A DNA stretch of 64,000 nt from assembly GCA_016218825.1 (NCBI GenBank), contig JACRCV010000082.1, positions 1-64,000 of the forward strand. Reading direction: 5' to 3'. Source of the DNA: Deltaproteobacteria bacterium. GTDB taxonomy: Bacteria > Myxococcota > XYA12-FULL-58-9. The notes under the pieces were generated by a model. The model ran no database searches, was not told where the DNA came from, and was given only the letters and a program-made list of their open reading frames with translations. Position numbers and translations under genes: made by a program. Every line of letters begins with the position of its first letter. Within the stretch, counting starts at the first letter, position 1. Below are positions 1 through 9,591 of the stretch, in pieces.

Positions 1-47
1 GGTGGAGCAGTGGATTGAGCATGCGCCGGCTGCCGGCGGGCGTGGGC

Positions 48-79
48 GGCAACGAAAGCGCTGAGCTCAAGGCTCAGCG
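48..79 (-). terminator. possible rnpB terminator hairpin
   Basis: About 40 bases past the 3' end of RNase P RNA, the minus strand has a perfect 7-bp inverted repeat (CGCTGAG / CTCAGCG, plus-strand 59-65 and 73-79) with a 7-base loop, then CTTTCGTT. The position and the T-containing tail suggest intrinsic termination of rnpB. The T tract is interrupted, so this is only a candidate. Confidence 0.35.
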
Positions 80-120
80 AAGGGGACGCGTGAGTCGAGA
101 CCGTCTTGAAGTGGTCCGTC

Positions 121-517
121 GGAGTGGGCCTATAAGCCGAGTTCTGTACCCTTGCGGGCGGCGGTCATTCCTCTAGGCGCGCGATTGCTCGCGCGCTCGA
201 GCTGCCTACCCGAGCCTCAACCCAGCGGGCCGCTGGTGTTGCCTCCCGTAGGCGACAACGAGGCTCCTATTTGGCATTGCTCCGGGTGGGGTTTGCCGTG
301 CCGGTCCGCGTCGCCGCGGCCGCGGTGCGCTCTTACCGCACCTTTTCACCTTGACCGCCTCGCATCTCGCGATGCTACGGACGGCCGTCTGTTCTCTGTG
401 GCACTCTCCGTCGGGTCGCCCCGCCTGGCCGTTAGCCAGCACCTTGCCCTGTAGAGCTCGGACTTTCCTCCCGCGGGCGTAAAGTACCGCGCCGCCGGCG
501 ACCGCCCGGCCCACTCC
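121..517 (-). ncRNA. rnpB: RNase P RNA, bacterial type A
   Basis: This is the catalytic RNA of ribonuclease P, which matures the 5' ends of tRNAs. Read on the minus strand it has the conserved 5' core GAGGAAAGTCCGAGCTC (near 470-454), the CAGGGCAAGGTGCTGGCTAA region, the AGAGAACAGACGG-like core, and the signature end ACAGAACTCGGCTTATAGG (near 146-128). The first and last ten bases, GGAGTGGGCC (517-508) and GGCCCACTCC (130-121), pair perfectly as helix P1, which fixes both ends at about 397 nt. Open frames on either strand here are artefacts of the structured RNA. The RNase HI gene ends about 80 bp upstream on the same strand. Confidence 0.96.
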
Positions 518-599
518 GGCGAACCGTGCCCACCGTAACAGACCGGGTGTGAATGGGAAAGGAAAGGGGGCGGAAGCCCAGGCGCGTCGTGTCGGCGCG

Positions 600-1220
600 C
601 TAGGCGGTGCCGGCTTCGTCGATGGCGCGGTTCGCCTGGCGGTCGGCGTCGCCGTTCTGCTCGCGGGGGATGTGCCGGGCCTCGAAACGCCGAAAGCCCT
701 GGATCACGTCGCGCGCCGCGCGGTGCAGCCCTTCGAGGCGCGGCTCGCGGATGCGGTACTGGCCGTTGATCTGGCGCACCAACAGCTCCGAGTCCGAGCG
801 CAACGCGACGTCACGAGCGCCGAGGTCCGCCACCACCTTCAACGCCCGAATCACCGCCTCGTACTCCGCCTCGTTGTTGGTCCGCCGGCCGAGAAAGGCG
901 TGACCCTCGGTGAGCACACAGCCCGCCGGCTCGCGGATCACCCAGCCGGCGCCCGCCGGCCCCGGGTTGCCCCGCGCCGCGCCGTCGGTGAACACCTCGA
1001 CGCGCGCCGGCGACTTGCCGTCCGTCTTCTCCGCCGCCGGCAGGCCCGGCCGCACCCGGCGCCCTCCAGCGTGGGTCTCGGTGAGGAAGTCGCGCAAGAT
1101 CTGGCGCAGCCGCTCCTCGCTCGTCCCCGGGAACTCATCACAGGTGAGCGCCAGCGACTCTTGCTCGGCGACGAAACGGATGATCTGGCGCGCGTCCGGC
1201 TCCTTGCGCCGCCTGGTCAC
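600..1220 (-). CDS. rnhA: ribonuclease HI family protein with N-terminal extension
   Basis: It probably hydrolyses the RNA strand of RNA/DNA hybrids. The RNase H fold fills residues ~73-206 of 206. All four acidic catalytic positions are visible: D79 in FTDGAARGNPG, E117 in TNNEAEYEAV, D143 in RSDSELLVRQ and D193 in NGDADRQAN. About 70 residues precede it, including a small helical segment (ARQIIRFVAEQESLAL...ERLRQILRDFL) not found in E. coli RNase HI. The open frame extends further upstream, but the GTG at 1220 is chosen because it overlaps the TGA stop of the upstream zinc-ribbon gene (GTGA), implying translational coupling. rnpB lies just downstream. The RNase H call is secure; the role of the N-terminal segment is unknown. 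Confidence 0.9.
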   Translation of the reverse strand: MTRRRKEPDARQIIRFVAEQESLALTCDEFPGTSEERLRQILRDFLTETHAGGRRVRPGLPAAEKTDGKSPARVEVFTDGAARGNPGPAGAGWVIREPAGCVLTEGHAFLGRRTNNEAEYEAVIRALKVVADLGARDVALRSDSELLVRQINGQYRIREPRLEGLHRAARDVIQGFRRFEARHIPREQNGDADRQANRAIDEAGTA

Positions 1221-1972
1221 GGCGAGGCCCCGACCTGCCCCTTGGCACCGCTCGCCTGGTCGGCCAAGAAGTGATCCCAGAAGATGATGCGCTGGCAGCT
1301 CGGGCACTGCTCGATCGAGTCGCCGCGCTGCAAGATGTTGTAAAGCTGCGGGGGCAGCTTCATGTTACAGCCCTGGCAACAGCCGTCGACCACGGTGACC
1401 AGGCCGACGCCGAGCCGCTTCTCGCGGATCGCGTCGTACTTCTTCAACAGCGCCCGCGGGATCTTCGGCAGCAGCACCTCGCGGCGCTTCTTCATCCCGG
1501 CGAGGCGCTCTCTGTTCTCACCAACCACCCGCTCGACGCCGGCGCGCTCGGTGGCACAGTCGACCTCTTCCTCGGCGAGCTTGTCCTGGAGCTCGTCGAG
1601 CTTCTTCTCGATCTGATCGCGCTGCGCCATGAACTCGAGGATCTTCTCCTCGGCTTCACGGTTGGCGCGCTTCGAGCCCTCGACCTCGCGGGACAGCGCC
1701 AGATACTCGCGCTGATTGCGGATCTCGTTGAGCCGCGCCTCCCACTTGCGGAGCTTGTGCGCCTCGGCCTGGACCGTGCCCTCGAGCGTCTTGATCTCGC
1801 GGCTCGTGGTCTCGCGCTGCTCGGTGAGGGTCTTGACCTCGGTGCGGATGACGTTGGCGCTCGATTCGAGCTTGGCCAGCTTCTCCGAGACGCTGGCCCC
1901 CTGGTTCTCGATTTCGCGGATTTCGACGTCGATCTTCTGAACTTCGTGCAAGTCGAGCAACTGCTGGCGCAC
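1217..1972 (-). CDS. coiled-coil protein with C4-type zinc ribbon (zf-RING_7 / DUF164-like)
   Basis: A 251-residue protein with two parts. Residues ~1-185 are a long charged helical coiled coil (repeated EVEGSKRANREAEEKILE-type heptads). The C-terminal zinc ribbon has C199-x2-C202 and C223-x2-C226 around an LPPQLYNILQRGDSIEQCPSC core. This is the widespread bacterial family PF02591, for which nucleic-acid binding or chaperone-like roles have been proposed. The GTG start at 1972 has a GGAGGT Shine-Dalgarno 8 bases upstream. Its stop overlaps the start of the RNase HI gene, so the two are expected to be co-expressed. The biochemical role is not established. Confidence 0.88.
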   Translation of the reverse strand: MRQQLLDLHEVQKIDVEIREIENQGASVSEKLAKLESSANVIRTEVKTLTEQRETTSREIKTLEGTVQAEAHKLRKWEARLNEIRNQREYLALSREVEGSKRANREAEEKILEFMAQRDQIEKKLDELQDKLAEEEVDCATERAGVERVVGENRERLAGMKKRREVLLPKIPRALLKKYDAIREKRLGVGLVTVVDGCCQGCNMKLPPQLYNILQRGDSIEQCPSCQRIIFWDHFLADQASGAKGQVGASP

Positions 1973-1988
1973 GCGAGGCTACCTCCGT

Positions 1989-2014
1989 CCCGCGCTCACC
2001 TGGCCCGGCGCGGG
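1989..2014 (-). other. leader hairpin between tRNA and zinc-ribbon gene
   Basis: A perfect 7-bp inverted repeat (CCCGCGC 1989-1995 / GCGCGGG 2008-2014) with a 12-base loop lies between the 3' end of the CAT tRNA and the Shine-Dalgarno of the zinc-ribbon gene, both on the minus strand. It could terminate the tRNA transcript or act as a processing or attenuation hairpin if the genes are co-transcribed. No T tract follows it on the minus strand. Confidence 0.3.
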
Positions 2015-2048
2015 CTTAATGGGACTAGCGCCGCGCCGAATCTTCCGC

Positions 2049-2123
2049 TGGTGGGCCCACCAGGGATCGAACCTGGGACCTAGCGGTTATGAGCCGCCGG
2101 CTCTGCCGCTGAGCTATGGGCCC
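2049..2123 (-). tRNA. tRNA with CAT anticodon (elongator Met or Ile2)
   Basis: The 75-nt cloverleaf starts GGGCCCA and ends TGGGCCC-A-CCA (CCA encoded), with a perfect 7-bp acceptor stem. The D stem is GCTC/GAGC, the anticodon arm GGCGG-CTCATAA-CCGCT has anticodon CAT, and the T arm is CCAGG-TTCGATC-CCTGG. The acceptor stem is fully paired and position 1 is G, so it is not initiator tRNA-fMet. Elongator Met cannot be separated by eye from tRNA-Ile2 (whose C34 becomes lysidine). The GGCGGCTCATAACCGCT arm resembles the Ile2 type. Confidence 0.95.
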
Positions 2124-2155
2124 CAGAGATTGGCACGTCACTTCCAGCCCTTACT

Positions 2156-2179
2156 CCTCGTACCCGATTGGCTACGAGG
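2156..2179. other. stem-loop between rpoD and the tRNA gene
   Basis: The 127-bp gap between the rpoD stop and the tRNA contains a perfect 7-bp inverted repeat, CCTCGTA / TACGAGG, with a 10-base loop. A second 6-bp repeat (CGCGGC 2228-2233 / GCCGCG 2244-2249) sits at the rpoD stop codon. Neither is followed by a clear T tract, so rho-independent termination is possible but unproven. Confidence 0.25.
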
Positions 2180-2250
2180 TCCTAGGGTCGGGGCTTCTAG
2201 CACGCCGGTTCTAAAGGTGCAACGATCCGCGGCAGGTTTTTGCGCCGCGC

Positions 2251-4146
<1,896 letters not shown>

Positions 4147-4164
4147 AGACTCTCCCTTCAAACC

Positions 4165-5973
4165 CTAGTTGCTCGGAGCCGACACCGCGGGCCCGGAGCG
4201 TTTCAGCTCCATGCGCCGCCGGACCAGATTCTGAACGCGTCGATCGACTTCGGTGGTGTCCTCGCCGCGCTCTTTGGCCTCCCGCTGCTGCGTCTTGGCG
4301 TCCTTCAACGCCGCGTCGACGTGGCGGCGCTTGAGGCGGCGGAGGACGCCGTCAAACGTCCGGTTGGCGCGCACCCCGACGTCCTCGCCGGCCTCCATCT
4401 CGTAGGGCCGCACCCCGGACAGGCGGAGCACCAGCTTCGGGTCATGGAGATGGCGCGCCAGGACCTCGGCGTTCGGCGCGGTCGTGGTCGCCAGCTCCTC
4501 GAGCAAGAGCCGCATCGGGTTGCTGCAGAACTCCGTGAGATCGGCGAGCTTCGGCTTGAGCTCGGGGTGCAGCAGCAGATCTCTGAGCACCTCGAGCTCC
4601 ACGGCATCCGGGGCCGGCGGCGCCGGGGCGCGGGGCGGGTCGGACGACGGGCTCGAGTCACTGCCGGCGGTGATCGGCGGCGGCGACGGCGGTCGCTTCT
4701 TGGTCTCTTTCGGCCGGAGGTGGGTCTTGAGCTGCTCCACCGACACCCCGACCTTCTCGGCCAGGCGGGCGAGGTAGAGATCGCGCTCCAGGCCCGCGGG
4801 CAGCGCCAAGATCAACGGTGCCACCTCGCGCGCGTGAAGAGCGCGCTCCTCGATCGTCTGCTCGGCCTCGGCGAACGCGGTGCCGAGGAAGTGCTCGACG
4901 GCGGGAGAGGCGGCGGCCAAGCGGTCGCGCAACGCGTCGGCGCCGGCTTCGCGCAAGAGCGAGTCCGGATCGCGGCCGGCCGGCAACGGCGCCACCAGGG
5001 TCTTGAGCCCGGAGGCGAGCATCTTCTCGGCCGCGGCGTGGCTGGCGTTGATGCCGGCGCTGTCACCGTCAAAGACCAACAGCGCCTCTTTGCACAGGCG
5101 GGCGACCGCAGCCGCGTGCTCGGCGGTCAGCGCGGTGCCGAGCGCCGCGACCGCGGTTTGGATCCCGGCCCGCTGGCAGGCGAGCACGTCCATGTAGCCC
5201 TCGACCACGACCACGCGGCCCGCGCGCCGAATCGCCTCGGCGGCGACGTCCAGGCCGTACAACAACCGGCGCTTGGAGAACAGCGCGGTCTCGCGGCTGT
5301 TGATGTACTTCGGGGCGTTGCCGTCGGCGAGGCGGCGGCCGCCGAACCCCGCCAGATGTGCTTGGGCGTCGAAGATCGGGAACGTCAGCCGGCCCTCGAA
5401 CAAGCAGCGCCGGCCGTCGTCCGAGAGCAAGCCGGCCTTCGCGACCTGCGCCATCGGCACCTTCTTCGCGGCCAGGTAGTCGAACAGCGCCGCCGAGGGC
5501 GCGCCGAAGCCCAGCTGCCGATCGCGGGCGAAGGCCTCCGGGAGACCGCGTTTGCCGAGGTAGGCGCGCGCCGCGGCCCCCGCCGGTTGCCAGAGCTCGT
5601 GGGCGAAGAACGCTTGCGCGAAGCCGTTCACCCGCGACAGCTCCTCGTGCTCCTGGCGGCGCCGGCGCTCATTCTCGGATTCGGGCTCGAGCTCGACGCC
5701 GGCGTCCTTGGCGAGGGCGCGCGCGGCTTCGTGGAAGTCGAGGCCGCGGTGGCGCATCAAGAACGAGAACACGTCACCGCCCGCGTGGCAGCCGAAGCAG
5801 TAGTAGAGCTTCTTCTCCGCGCTGACCGAGAACGACGGCGTCTTCTCGGCGTGGAACGGGCAGAGCCCGAGGTAGCGCTGGCCTTGCTTTTTCAGCGGCA
5901 CATAGGCCCCGATCACGCGAACGATGTCGATTCGTTCGCGGATGGCCTCGATTTGTTCTGAGGACAACGCCAC
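4165..5973 (-). CDS. dnaG: DNA primase DnaG
   Basis: It synthesises RNA primers at the replication fork. The 602-residue protein has the N-terminal CHC2 zinc finger with C38, H41, C59 and C62 (LCPFHAEKTPSF ... YYCFGCHAGGDVF). The catalytic core carries TOPRIM motifs with E258 in VVVVEGYMDV and D302/D304 in LVFDGDSAG. The remaining C-terminal ~200 residues are the less conserved helicase-interaction region, preceded by a Pro/Ser-rich linker near residue 430. The start is GTG (GTGGCGTTGTCC) at 5973. A TTGACA promoter lies about 65 bp upstream. dnaG and rpoD probably form one transcript. Confidence 0.97.
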   Translation of the reverse strand: MALSSEQIEAIRERIDIVRVIGAYVPLKKQGQRYLGLCPFHAEKTPSFSVSAEKKLYYCFGCHAGGDVFSFLMRHRGLDFHEAARALAKDAGVELEPESENERRRRQEHEELSRVNGFAQAFFAHELWQPAGAAARAYLGKRGLPEAFARDRQLGFGAPSAALFDYLAAKKVPMAQVAKAGLLSDDGRRCLFEGRLTFPIFDAQAHLAGFGGRRLADGNAPKYINSRETALFSKRRLLYGLDVAAEAIRRAGRVVVVEGYMDVLACQRAGIQTAVAALGTALTAEHAAAVARLCKEALLVFDGDSAGINASHAAAEKMLASGLKTLVAPLPAGRDPDSLLREAGADALRDRLAAASPAVEHFLGTAFAEAEQTIEERALHAREVAPLILALPAGLERDLYLARLAEKVGVSVEQLKTHLRPKETKKRPPSPPPITAGSDSSPSSDPPRAPAPPAPDAVELEVLRDLLLHPELKPKLADLTEFCSNPMRLLLEELATTTAPNAEVLARHLHDPKLVLRLSGVRPYEMEAGEDVGVRANRTFDGVLRRLKRRHVDAALKDAKTQQREAKERGEDTTEVDRRVQNLVRRRMELKRSGPAVSAPSN

Positions 5974-6016
5974 GTGACCCTAGAGATTTCGCCCGGGTTA
6001 GCCTCGCAAACCCGCC

Positions 6017-6046
6017 TAGATAGGGATCTGGTGCAAATCCTGTCAA
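6017..6046 (-). promoter_or_regulatory. sigma-70 promoter of dnaG-rpoD
   Basis: The minus strand has a perfect -35 box TTGACA (6046-6041) and a -10 box TATCTA (6022-6017, 18-base spacer) or CTATCT (17-base spacer). Transcription would start about 40 bases before the dnaG GTG. It is the only good match in the 148-bp divergent gap on this strand. Confidence 0.65.
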
Positions 6047-6084
6047 GGCCGATCCTCAGTCGCCGGTGGATTTCCCGCGTCGCG

Positions 6085-6113
6085 TTGACGCGCCCAATAG
6101 CGTGACGTATGTG
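6085..6113 (+). promoter_or_regulatory. sigma-70-like promoter of the HAMP sensor gene
   Basis: A -35 box TTGACG (6085-6090) and a -10 box TATGTG (6108-6113) are separated by exactly 17 bases. The start point would fall only 0-5 bases before the chosen GTG at 6122, so the message would be almost leaderless, or translation begins further in. Confidence 0.5.
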
Positions 6114-6121
6114 GCAGGCGC

Positions 6122-8071
6122 GTGGTCTCGTCTGATTCCCATCCGCCCGCGGCGCCGGTTTCCGGAGATCGAGATCCGCCGCTGCCCACGCCCGGCTCCT
6201 TTCTGCTCCGATTCATGACCGTGTCAGGGCTGGTGGCGGTCCCGAGCGCCGGCGGGATCGTCCTCTATCTGGTCGCGCTCTTCGACTTCGCGCCTGCGGA
6301 GCTCGCGAATTTCCTCGCCACCGTGGCGCTGCTGTTGCCGATCTTCTTGGCCGGCGTCGCCCTCACGCACCACGAGCTCACCCGCCCGGCGCAGCGCTGG
6401 CTCGCCGCCGAGCGTGCCGGTAGCGCCGACACCTCCGTGCGCCAGGCCGCCTTCCAATGCCTGGCGCGGTTGCCGCAGCACTGGTTCCTGGCCGGCGGCC
6501 CGTGGTGGGCCACGGGTGGTCTCGCCGTCGCGTTGCTCGTTCATTGGTACACGCCCGACCAACCCATGTTCCACGCGGTGGTCATCTTCGCGGCCGCGGT
6601 CTCGGGCGGCTTCCTGATGCAGGTGGCGCACTTCTACGTCACCAAGCGTTGGCTGCAGCCCTTCGTGCAAGCGGCCGGACGACAGCTCACCGACCGCGCC
6701 GTGCTCGGGGCCGGTTGGCGGCGGGTATCCATCGCGGTCAAGCTCGTGGTCTCGACCACCGGCGTCGGCATCGTCGTCATCGCCTTTGCGGTGCTGCTCT
6801 TGGAGGAGGCAGCGGGTCGAGAGGTCGGCGCGGCGGTCGCCCGGGTGCAACGGGCGTCTCTCGCCGAGCTCTCGCTCTCGCCTTCCGACTCGATCGCAGA
6901 GTCGCTCAGCGCTCTCAGGGAGCGCGGCGTCAGGTTGGGCCTGTACACCGAGCTCGTCCTCCTCGACCGCAGCGGCGACCGCGTCATCATCGGTCCGAGC
7001 GACTACCTGACGGCGGCCGAGCGCGCCGTCGTCAAGAGCGGCCTCGACCCGGCCGCCCACCGCGTCAGCCTGCACGCGCCACACGTGCTGGCATGGCGCC
7101 GGCTCCCAGGCAATGGCGAGATCCTCGTCGCGGCGCTCGACACCAGCCAGCTGCCGATGGCGGCGCCGGTGTCGCAGCCGATGTGGGCGCTGGCGTTCGC
7201 GATCATCTTGGTGTCCGGGGCGCTGCTCAGCCTGCTGTTCGCCGGGGACACCCGGCGCGCCATCAACGCGCTGAAGCGAGAAGCGGCGCTGATCGCGCAC
7301 GGCGATCTCCGCTACCGCCCGAGCCCGCCGGCCGAGGACGAGCTCGGCGACCTGGCGCTCGCGGTCGAGCACATGCGGGTGCATCTGGCGCAGATGGTGG
7401 GCAACACCACCCAGGCCGCGGTGAGCGTCCGCGAGCAGGCCGGTCGGGTGGACCACATCGCCGCGGCGGTTGCCGAGACGGTCGCGAAGGAGATCGAGGA
7501 GGTTCGGGACGCGACCGACGTCATCGTCAAGCTGGCGAGCGACGCCGAGCGCATCACTTCGTCCTGCGAGATCCTGAAGATCTCGGTGGCCGCGTCCGCG
7601 ACCACCGCGGGCACGGTGCAGGACTCCGCGGCGCGCATGCAAGTCATCGCCGGCGTCGTCGACGAGAAGATCGAGGCGCTGTCGCGCACCCTCGCGGAGG
7701 GCGGCCGGGCGTTCGAGGAGATCGTCGCGCCCACCGCCAATCTCATCAAGACCAACGACGCGCTCCTCGACGCGGTGTCGGGCTTGCGCCAGGTGGGCAA
7801 GATCGCGACCGCGACCTCGGCGGAGCAGACCAGCGCCGCCGGCAGCCTGCAGACCGCGCTCAGCCTGTTCCGCGACCACACCCAGCGGGTGCACGACAGC
7901 CTCGAGGCGCAGGCAGCGGCGGTCGCCAAGGTGCGCGACACCTTGGCGCGGGTCTCGATGCAGGCCCATGACGACACGGCGCGCAGCGAAGCTCTCAGGG
8001 TCGCGAGCGCGGTCCTGGTCCGAGAGTCGAGGCGCCTCGCCGAGAGCGTCGCCCGTCTATCGACGTCGTGA
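6122..8071 (+). CDS. multi-pass membrane HAMP-domain sensor protein
   Basis: A 649-residue membrane protein. About six hydrophobic segments are visible: near 30-55, 62-82, 128-145 and 152-175, a fifth near 200-228, and a sixth near 352-375. The fifth and sixth enclose a ~120-residue extracytoplasmic sensor region. A HAMP-like segment follows (RRAINALKREAALIAHGDLR...EDELGDLALAVEHM), then ~250 residues of Ala/Val-rich helix predicted to be coiled coil. The layout resembles chemoreceptors, but the conserved signalling hairpin that contacts CheA/CheW is not recognisable, and there is no kinase or cyclase domain. It may signal through an unknown partner. The GTG start is tentative; the ATG at codon 32 is an alternative. 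Confidence 0.7.
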   Translation: MVSSDSHPPAAPVSGDRDPPLPTPGSFLLRFMTVSGLVAVPSAGGIVLYLVALFDFAPAELANFLATVALLLPIFLAGVALTHHELTRPAQRWLAAERAGSADTSVRQAAFQCLARLPQHWFLAGGPWWATGGLAVALLVHWYTPDQPMFHAVVIFAAAVSGGFLMQVAHFYVTKRWLQPFVQAAGRQLTDRAVLGAGWRRVSIAVKLVVSTTGVGIVVIAFAVLLLEEAAGREVGAAVARVQRASLAELSLSPSDSIAESLSALRERGVRLGLYTELVLLDRSGDRVIIGPSDYLTAAERAVVKSGLDPAAHRVSLHAPHVLAWRRLPGNGEILVAALDTSQLPMAAPVSQPMWALAFAIILVSGALLSLLFAGDTRRAINALKREAALIAHGDLRYRPSPPAEDELGDLALAVEHMRVHLAQMVGNTTQAAVSVREQAGRVDHIAAAVAETVAKEIEEVRDATDVIVKLASDAERITSSCEILKISVAASATTAGTVQDSAARMQVIAGVVDEKIEALSRTLAEGGRAFEEIVAPTANLIKTNDALLDAVSGLRQVGKIATATSAEQTSAAGSLQTALSLFRDHTQRVHDSLEAQAAAVAKVRDTLARVSMQAHDDTARSEALRVASAVLVRESRRLAESVARLSTS

Positions 8072-8118
8072 CCCGGAACAGTTGGCGGCCGGCCGGCCTT
8101 CTGTGATAGGCGCGCCGC

Positions 8119-8814
8119 ATGCCTCTGCTGTCGGTGATCATTCCGGTTTACAACGAGAAGGCGACCATCGAGGCGGTGGTGCGCGCGGTCAAGGACGTCG
8201 AGCTCCCGGGGGTGCGCAAGGAGATCATCGTCGTCGACGACGGCTCCAGCGACGGCACCCGCGAGCTGTTGAAGAAGCGCTTTGCGAAGGACCGGCTGGT
8301 TCGGGTCCTGTTGCACCCCGAGAACCAGGGCAAGGGCGCGGCGCTGCAGACCGGCATCGGCGCCAGCACCGGCGACATCGTGCTGATCCAGGACGCCGAC
8401 CTCGAGTACAACCCGCTCGACTACCCGCGCCTGCTGGCGCCGATCTTGAGCGGTGAGGCCGACGTGGTCTTCGGCTCGCGCTTCATCGGCGGCGAGTCGC
8501 ATCGGGTGCTCTACTTCTGGCACTCGATCGGCAACCGGGCGCTGACCATGCTCTCCAACATGGTGACCGACCTCAACCTCACCGACATGGAGACCTGCTA
8601 CAAGGTGTTCCGCGGCGACTTGGTCCGCGGCATCGAGCTCTCCGAGAAGCGCTTCGGCTTCGAGCCCGAGATCACCGCCAAGGTCGCGAAGCTCGGCTGC
8701 AGGGTCTACGAGGTCGGGATCGGCTATCGGGGCCGGACCTACGCCGAGGGCAAGAAGATCACCTGGAAGGACGGGGTGCGGGCCCTGTGGTGTATCGTCA
8801 AGTACAGCGCTTGA
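8119..8814 (+). CDS. family 2 glycosyltransferase, dolichyl-phosphate-hexose synthase type
   Basis: The 231-residue GT-A fold begins LLSVIIPVYNEKATIEAVV. Nucleotide-binding IIVVDDGSSDGT is near residue 40 and the DxD motif IQDADLEYNP near residue 93. GSRFIGGESHR and the ETCYKVFR acceptor-region motif follow. Enzymes of this type move a hexose from a nucleotide sugar to polyprenyl phosphate or a related carrier. No C-terminal membrane anchor is present, so it is probably a soluble or peripheral short form. It follows the sensor gene after a 47-bp gap; no functional link is evident. The donor and acceptor cannot be read from sequence. Confidence 0.88.
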   Translation: MPLLSVIIPVYNEKATIEAVVRAVKDVELPGVRKEIIVVDDGSSDGTRELLKKRFAKDRLVRVLLHPENQGKGAALQTGIGASTGDIVLIQDADLEYNPLDYPRLLAPILSGEADVVFGSRFIGGESHRVLYFWHSIGNRALTMLSNMVTDLNLTDMETCYKVFRGDLVRGIELSEKRFGFEPEITAKVAKLGCRVYEVGIGYRGRTYAEGKKITWKDGVRALWCIVKYSA

Positions 8815-8850
8815 CGGCCGCGGCGGCGGCGCGCGGCGCGAGAGCCCGGC

Positions 8851-9588
8851 TCACTTCGGAGCGGGCGGGGCGCCCTTCTCGGGCACGAACATCGGCTCGT
8901 CGGGCGCCGGGGCGACGTCGGCGGCCGGGGCCGGCTTGCCGATCACCCGTCTCTCGCCGGTGCGCCGTACCCCGGTGGCGCTGGTCTCGCGCGTCACCTC
9001 GAGCTGGTCGAGGCGCGCGACGAGCTCGTCCATCGCGGTCGACAACAAGCCGGACAGCGCCCGCGCCGCCTGGGCGAAGCTGCGCTCCGGCACCGGGCGG
9101 CGTTCGTCGAAGTTGAGGTTCAACAAGGTCTCGCCGTTCGAGTAGCGGCTGAGCGCCAACGACAGCGACAGGTGCGCGAACCAGACGTCGCCGGAGTCGT
9201 AGACCTCGATGGCGTGCAGATCGCCGCCGAGGATGTAGTCGGGGCGAAGCTCGCCGAGCTCGCGACCGACCGCGGTGAAGCGCTCGGCGTCCAGCAGCGA
9301 GCGCGCGATCATGTCGCTCACCATGCGGTTGGGCTTCACCGCCCAGACGTGGGAGTCGCTGTATTGCAGCTCGTAGGGGTTGCGGCGCAACACGATCTGG
9401 AACTTCTCGTAGATGGTGTCGGCGTCCAGGGTGCGGACCCGCAACAGGCCGTCGATCGCCGGGGTGCCGGTCTTGGCCGACGACAAGCCGTGGAGCACGA
9501 AGTAGCTGCGCTCCGGGGCGGCTGACCCGAAGAGCGAGCAGGCGGCGAGCGACAGGCAGCAGGCGAGACAGCCGGCGACACGGATCAT
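8851..9588 (-). CDS. ABC-type transport auxiliary lipoprotein, PqiC-like
   Basis: The 245-residue protein has a lipoprotein signal (LSLAAC, lipidated C17) followed by a domain typical of the PqiC/YmbA-type auxiliary lipoproteins. Characteristic segments are RSYFVLHGL near the mature N terminus, a central MVSDMIARSLLDAERFTAV motif, and a DYILGGDLHAIEVYDSG strand pair. It is probably anchored to the inner leaflet of the outer membrane and acts with the MCE protein encoded just upstream. It starts 3 bp after the mlaD stop and is the last gene of the MCE operon. The C terminus is Pro/Ala-rich. Confidence 0.82.
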   Translation of the reverse strand: MIRVAGCLACCLSLAACSLFGSAAPERSYFVLHGLSSAKTGTPAIDGLLRVRTLDADTIYEKFQIVLRRNPYELQYSDSHVWAVKPNRMVSDMIARSLLDAERFTAVGRELGELRPDYILGGDLHAIEVYDSGDVWFAHLSLSLALSRYSNGETLLNLNFDERRPVPERSFAQAARALSGLLSTAMDELVARLDQLEVTRETSATGVRRTGERRVIGKPAPAADVAPAPDEPMFVPEKGAPPAPK

Positions 9589-9591
9589 GGT

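Noticed and set aside
152-514. Open frames of about 100 codons on both strands near the left end
   Set aside because: They lie inside RNase P RNA, whose conserved ends and core explain the sequence.
4147-4161. TTG start 15 bases upstream of rpoD
   Set aside because: The TTG overlaps the Shine-Dalgarno of the ATG at 4146, which has correct spacing.
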